From Planctomycetaceae bacterium (GTDB lineage Bacteria; Planctomycetota; Planctomycetia; Pirellulales; UBA1268): a stretch of DNA of 11,050 nucleotides. Shown here one piece after another: positions 7,608-11,050 of this stretch. The notes under the pieces are model-generated. The model was not told the origin of the DNA. It ran no database searches and worked only from the letters and a program-made list of their open reading frames with translations. The stretch covers positions 1 through 11,050 of the forward strand of contig SIAG01000103.1 of the NCBI GenBank assembly GCA_009691925.1, read 5' to 3'. Positions within the stretch are counted from its first letter, which is position 1, and each line of letters begins with the position of its first letter. The position numbers and the translations under genes were made by a program.

Positions 7608-10600
7608 ATGCCCCCCATGCCCACCAGCCCTCCGCCATCCGCCTCCTCTGCTCTGCCGCGGCGGATCATCCTCCTCGGCCGTGCGCCGGGAAATGATCTC
7701 GTCGTCAAGGCTCCGAGTGTTTCCGCCCGCCATGCCCGGGTGGTCGTCGATGCAGGAGAGCTGTGGCTCGAGGACTTGGGGAGCCGCAACGGGACCTTTG
7801 TCGGCGTGCCGCCGCGGCGCGTGGAACGGGAGCGGATCGACGTCGGCGACACGATCACGCTCGGCGATGCCCGCCTCCCGGCCACGGCGCTGGAGGATCT
7901 CCTCACCCGAACAACCGCCGCAGCCTTTTGGGAAGGGACGATCGAGCTGGACGATGCGGCGCTGGTGACGTTTGGCCGCGGGGCCTCGGCCGATGTCTCG
8001 CTCGACCGGCCGATCGCCTCGGCGCTCCACGCCTCAGTGAGCGTCGAGCGCGGAAGGGTCTTCGTCCGCGATCTGGGGAGCACCCACGGCACGTTCGTCG
8101 ACGGACGGCGGATCGAGCGGGCCGTCGAGATCTCCCCCGGGACGATCGTGCAGATCGCCGACCAACGCTACCGGCTCGCCCCCGATGCCCGAGCCCTCGA
8201 GCCGCTCGCCGGGGGAGACCGCGACATCATCGAGGCTGACGGTGTCGCCGTCGCCGCCTCGGGCCGCACGCTCCTCGAGGGGGTCTCGCTCGTCGTCCAG
8301 CCCGGCGAGATGGTGGCGATCATGGGGCCCAGCGGCGCCGGGAAGAGCACGCTCCTGTCGGTGCTCAACGGCCAGACCGTCCCCGCCGCCGGCCGGCTCG
8401 CCATCGGCGGGCTCGATCTCCACGACCACTACGATCTCTTCCGCGGACGGATCGGATATGTGCCGCAGGACGACATCCTCCATGCCGATCTCACCGTCTG
8501 GCAGGCGCTGTGGTACGCGGCCCGCCTCCGGCTCCCCCGCGACACCACCAACACCGAGATCGAGACCCGGATCCACGCGGTGATCCACCAGCTCGGCCTC
8601 GATGGCACCGAGCAGACGCGCGTCGGCGACCAGCGGAAACGGGGCGTCAGTGGCGGCCAGCGGAAGCGCGTCAATCTCGCCATGGAGCTGCTGACGGATC
8701 CTCCGATCCTCGTCCTCGACGAGCCGACGTCGGGCTTGTCGAGCGTCGATGCCCTGTCGGTGATTGAGCTGTTGCGGAAGCTCGCCGACGCCGGCAAGAC
8801 GATCCTCGTCACGATCCACCAGCCGAGCCTCGAGGCGTTCGAGAAATTCGATGCCGTGGCCGTCATCGCCCGCGACGAGTCGACGAAGCAGGTGGGAAGG
8901 CTGGCGTGGTTTGGCCGCGCCTTCCCCGACTCGATCACCTTCTTTGAGCCCCAGCTTTCGGGATCCGCGCCGCCGACGAGCGTCGACGGGCTCCTTCGCG
9001 GCCTCTCCAAGCGGCCGGTGGCCGAGTGGGTGCGGCAGTGGGAATCGTCGGTGGCGAAGTCGATCTGGGTCGACAGGCGCGCCTCCGCGCATGCCGGGGC
9101 CTTCCCGCCGCGCTCGCGACGCCTGCCTCGCAGCACCGCCCCGTTCACCCAATGGCTCACGCTCGTCAAGCGGATGATCGCCGTCAAGGTTGCCGACGGC
9201 TGGGGGACGGCCGTCCTCTTCGCGCAGGCCCCGATCGTCGGGCTGCTGATCGCGGCAGTGTTCTCGAAGGTCGTGCGCAGCACCCCGACCCCCGAAACCT
9301 GGCCGAAGATCGGCGTCAACATGGCCACTACGCTGTTCGTGACCGCCCTGGCTGCGATCTGGTTCGGCTGTTCGAGCATGGCGCGCGAGATCGTCACCGA
9401 GTGGCCGATCTATCGCCGCGAACGGATGGTGGGGCTGTCGATCGGGGCCTATGTCGCCTCGAAGATGACGGTCCTCCTCGGGATCGCGGCGATCCAATGC
9501 CTCCTCCTTCTGGCCATCGTCGCTCCGGCCTGCCGGATCGATAGCCCGTGGCTGTGGGTGTTCACGATGCTCTACGCCGCAGCCCTAGCCGGAGGAGCGC
9601 TCGGATTGCTGATCTCGGCGACGCTGCGGACGACCGAGGCCGCCTCCGGAATCCTCCCCGTCCTCCTCCTGCCGATGATCGTCCTGGGAGGGATCCTCGT
9701 CCCCCTCGCCGATCTCCCCGCGCTCACCCAACCACTCGCCGCGGCGATGCCGTCGCGCTGGGCCTTCGAGGGGCTCGTCGTGCCGGAGGCGATGCTCCGC
9801 CCACGGATCCGCCTCGGGGGCGGGCCACCGGCACCGCGCCCCGAGCCGTCACCGGCTGCTGTCGACGAGCTCGACCCGGAGCCACCCGAGGCCTCCCCGA
9901 TCGAATCTCCGCCCCCCGTCCCCGAAGTGACGATGCCTTTCCCCGACTCCACCACCGGGCCGGAGTGGCCAAATGCTTTCCGTCTGGCCGGCAATGGCGG
10001 AGGCCATCCCTTCATCCTTCCCGGCCGCCGCAAGATCGTCGAGAAGCTCGAGGAAGCAGCCAATCAGGCGAAGCAGGAGCTCGAGAAGGCGAAAAAGATG
10101 CTCGAGGAGAAGGCCCAGAAGATCCAGGCCGACATGCGTGCCGAGGCGGAGCAGAAGCTCGCCGAGGCGAAGGCCGAGTTCGAGAAGAAGTCGGCCGAAT
10201 CGGCCGCCAAAATGAAAGAGGAGATCGAGGCGAAGGTGGCCGAAGCGAAGGCCGCCGCCCAGAAGGAGAGCGAGGCGACGGCGGAACGGATGAAGACCGA
10301 GATGGAGCTACGCGTCAAGGAGGCGCAGGAGCAGGCCCGCCGGGAGAGCGCCGAGGCGCGCGACCAGGTCCGCCAGGAAGTCGAGGCGAAGACGGCTACC
10401 GCGAAGGCCGAAGCGCAGAAGGAATCGGAGGCAACCGCCGCGCGGATACGCACCGAAATCGAAGCCAAGATGGAGGAAGCCCAAGCCGCGGCCAAGCGCC
10501 AGAGCGAGGAGGCGGGGAATGCCGCCAAGGCCGACGTCGAGAGCCGGGTGAAGGCGATCGACGCCGAGCTCGAGAAGAAAACCCGCGATGCGAGCGAGCG

Positions 10601-10901
10601 GCTCGAAGGAAAGCTGCGGGAGATGGAGGAGAAGATCGAATCGGAGCGAGCCCGAATGAACGACTCGCTCGAGAGCATTCGGGCGGGGGCGATGCCGACC
10701 CTCGTTCCCCCGACGGCCGATGCCCCCGCCGCCACGACCCCCCGGGGCCACCCTCCGGTTGACATGGCTGAGCGGTTTTTCGCGCGAGAGACGTGGCGGA
10801 GCGGGCCGACCGTTCCCCTGGCGGTGCTTGTGGGGATGTTCGCCGTCGGGATCGCCGGCACCGGCCTCGCGCTTCGCTTTCGCGATTCAAGCGGCCGCTG
10901 A
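7608..10901 (+). CDS. FHA-FHA-ABCG transporter fusion with inserted coiled coil
   Basis: A 1097-residue single-chain half-transporter. FHA1 (about 21-92) has GR24-25, SARH39-42 and GSRNGT58-63. FHA2 (about 118-190) has FGRG122-125, H141 and GSTHGT158-163. The ABC ATPase (about 205-440) has Walker A GPSGAGKST (240-248), Q-loop Gln287 (YVPQDD), signature VSGGQRKR (347-354), Walker B ILVLDEP (367-373) and switch His404. Its D-loop reads SGLSSVDA, with Ser378 where Asp is usual. Predicted helices lie at about 533-555, 571-589, 611-638, 647-672, 681-700 and 1069-1089. A Pro-rich linker (about 731-785) and a Lys/Glu/Ala coiled coil (about 805-1027) lie between the fifth and sixth helices. The domain order matches Mycobacterium Rv1747, an exporter controlled by Ser/Thr kinase phosphorylation, so phosphothreonine-dependent control is inferred; T100, T102 and T103 between the FHA domains are candidate acceptors. 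The substrate is unknown. A second in-frame ATG at 7617 is an alternative start, and neither has a Shine-Dalgarno sequence. Confidence 0.9.
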   Translation: MPPMPTSPPPSASSALPRRIILLGRAPGNDLVVKAPSVSARHARVVVDAGELWLEDLGSRNGTFVGVPPRRVERERIDVGDTITLGDARLPATALEDLLTRTTAAAFWEGTIELDDAALVTFGRGASADVSLDRPIASALHASVSVERGRVFVRDLGSTHGTFVDGRRIERAVEISPGTIVQIADQRYRLAPDARALEPLAGGDRDIIEADGVAVAASGRTLLEGVSLVVQPGEMVAIMGPSGAGKSTLLSVLNGQTVPAAGRLAIGGLDLHDHYDLFRGRIGYVPQDDILHADLTVWQALWYAARLRLPRDTTNTEIETRIHAVIHQLGLDGTEQTRVGDQRKRGVSGGQRKRVNLAMELLTDPPILVLDEPTSGLSSVDALSVIELLRKLADAGKTILVTIHQPSLEAFEKFDAVAVIARDESTKQVGRLAWFGRAFPDSITFFEPQLSGSAPPTSVDGLLRGLSKRPVAEWVRQWESSVAKSIWVDRRASAHAGAFPPRSRRLPRSTAPFTQWLTLVKRMIAVKVADGWGTAVLFAQAPIVGLLIAAVFSKVVRSTPTPETWPKIGVNMATTLFVTALAAIWFGCSSMAREIVTEWPIYRRERMVGLSIGAYVASKMTVLLGIAAIQCLLLLAIVAPACRIDSPWLWVFTMLYAAALAGGALGLLISATLRTTEAASGILPVLLLPMIVLGGILVPLADLPALTQPLAAAMPSRWAFEGLVVPEAMLRPRIRLGGGPPAPRPEPSPAAVDELDPEPPEASPIESPPPVPEVTMPFPDSTTGPEWPNAFRLAGNGGGHPFILPGRRKIVEKLEEAANQAKQELEKAKKMLEEKAQKIQADMRAEAEQKLAEAKAEFEKKSAESAAKMKEEIEAKVAEAKAAAQKESEATAERMKTEMELRVKEAQEQARRESAEARDQVRQEVEAKTATAKAEAQKESEATAARIRTEIEAKMEEAQAAAKRQSEEAGNAAKADVESRVKAIDAELEKKTRDASERLEGKLREMEEKIESERARMNDSLESIRAGAMPTLVPPTADAPAATTPRGHPPVDMAERFFARETWRSGPTVPLAVLVGMFAVGIAGTGLALRFRDSSGR
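10134..10679 (+). repeat. Seven in-frame 78-bp repeats (26-residue coiled-coil unit)
   Basis: Residues 843-1024 of the FHA-ABC protein divide without gaps into seven units of 26 residues, starting at 843, 869, 895, 921, 947, 973 and 999. A rough pattern is [MVI]-[RK]-x-E-[IVM]-E-x-[KR]-[VMT]-x-x-A-[KQ]-x-x-x-[QEKR]-[KR]-[EQK]-S-x-x-A, clearest in units 1-5. Units 2 and 4 share KESEATA at the same phase, exactly 52 residues apart. Units 6 and 7 are more diverged. The DNA copies have also drifted, so this is an old protein-level repeat and not a recent DNA duplication. Confidence 0.85.
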
Positions 10902-10998
10902 AGCGAAAATGTTGGGCTTGGCTGCGGAAAAATCGCCATGGAAGGCGCTTTCCACCGACCGCTACACTCCGGCTACGCCCCGTCTCCGGAGCCGATGG

Positions 10999-11050
10999 AT
11001 GCCCCACGACAGCCCGCTCAACGATCCCACCACCCATGAATCGGCCGCGT
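10999..11050 (+). CDS. Start of an unidentified gene, 3'-partial
   Basis: An ATG at 10999 opens a frame of 17 codons to the window edge, beginning MPHDSPLNDPTTHESAA. A GGAG sequence at 10988-10991 gives a 7-nt spacing to this ATG, better than for the overlapping ATG at 10995, whose frame stops at 11037-11039. A TACACT hexamer at 10963-10968 could serve as a -10 element, though no -35 box is evident. Another start in a different frame at 11036 is possible. Too little is present to say what the protein is; the gene would be tandem to the FHA-ABC gene after about 100 bp. Confidence 0.4.
   Translation, partial: MPHDSPLNDPTTHESAA

Noticed and set aside
7406..8092. N-terminal extension of valS by 229 codons
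   Set aside because: The extension runs under the divergent FHA-ABC gene, is Arg/Ser-rich and does not resemble ValRS; conserved sequence begins at the ATG at 7405.
8034..9497. Minus-strand open frame of 487 codons opposite the ABC transporter
   Set aside because: Arg/Asp/Gly-rich antisense translation of conserved FHA and ABC motifs; no independent evidence.
10890..10899. 10-bp palindrome AGCGGCCGCT at the 3' end of the transporter gene
   Set aside because: It has no loop, no T-run and is a likely chance palindrome in GC-rich coding sequence; nearby GCTTTCGC/GCGAAAA pairing is imperfect.
10064..10939. Minus-strand Ser/Ala/Phe-rich open frame (291 codons) opposite the coiled coil
   Set aside because: Its repetitive Ser/Ala/Phe composition is the reverse complement of Glu/Lys/Ala codons in the repeats, not a protein in its own right.
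10932..11039. Short frame from the ATG at 10938 to the TGA at 11037-11039
   Set aside because: It has only 33 codons and no ribosome binding site, and it overlaps the better supported start at 10999 in another frame.

Overview
The window looks like chromosomal DNA from a member of the Planctomycetota. It is roughly two-thirds G+C by eye. The protein architectures fit that phylum: a cytochrome c/DUF6797/beta-propeller protein, an FHA-FHA-ABCG transporter fusion, and a valyl-tRNA synthetase with extra insertions. This assignment is an inference from gene content, since no rRNA is present. I see no mobile element, CRISPR array, tRNA or phage gene.

Layout: positions 1-2664 (+) hold a 5'-truncated secreted cytochrome c protein with a beta-propeller. 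It converges, with a 39-bp gap, on a minus-strand cluster that reads from right to left: valS (7405 to 4313), a 153-bp gap, a bifunctional-nuclease-family (DUF151) gene (4159 to 3758), then 4 bp later an L-threonine aldolase gene (3753 to 2704). The last two are very probably co-transcribed. A 202-bp divergent intergenic region (7406-7607) separates valS from the plus-strand gene at 7608-10901. That gene encodes a 1097-residue protein with two FHA domains, an ABC ATPase and an ABC-2/ABCG-type membrane domain. A further small open frame starting at 10999 with a good ribosome binding site runs off the window.

The most interesting element is the transporter. A Pro-rich linker and a long charged coiled coil of about 220 residues lie between predicted TM5 and TM6, in the loop expected to be extracytoplasmic. 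The core of this coiled coil is an uninterrupted series of seven 26-residue (78-bp) repeats. The ATPase D-loop has Ser where Asp is usual. One reading is a kinase-regulated ABCG exporter carrying a rigid periplasmic stalk. The housekeeping genes beside it (valS, ltaE, DUF151) show no evident functional tie to it.
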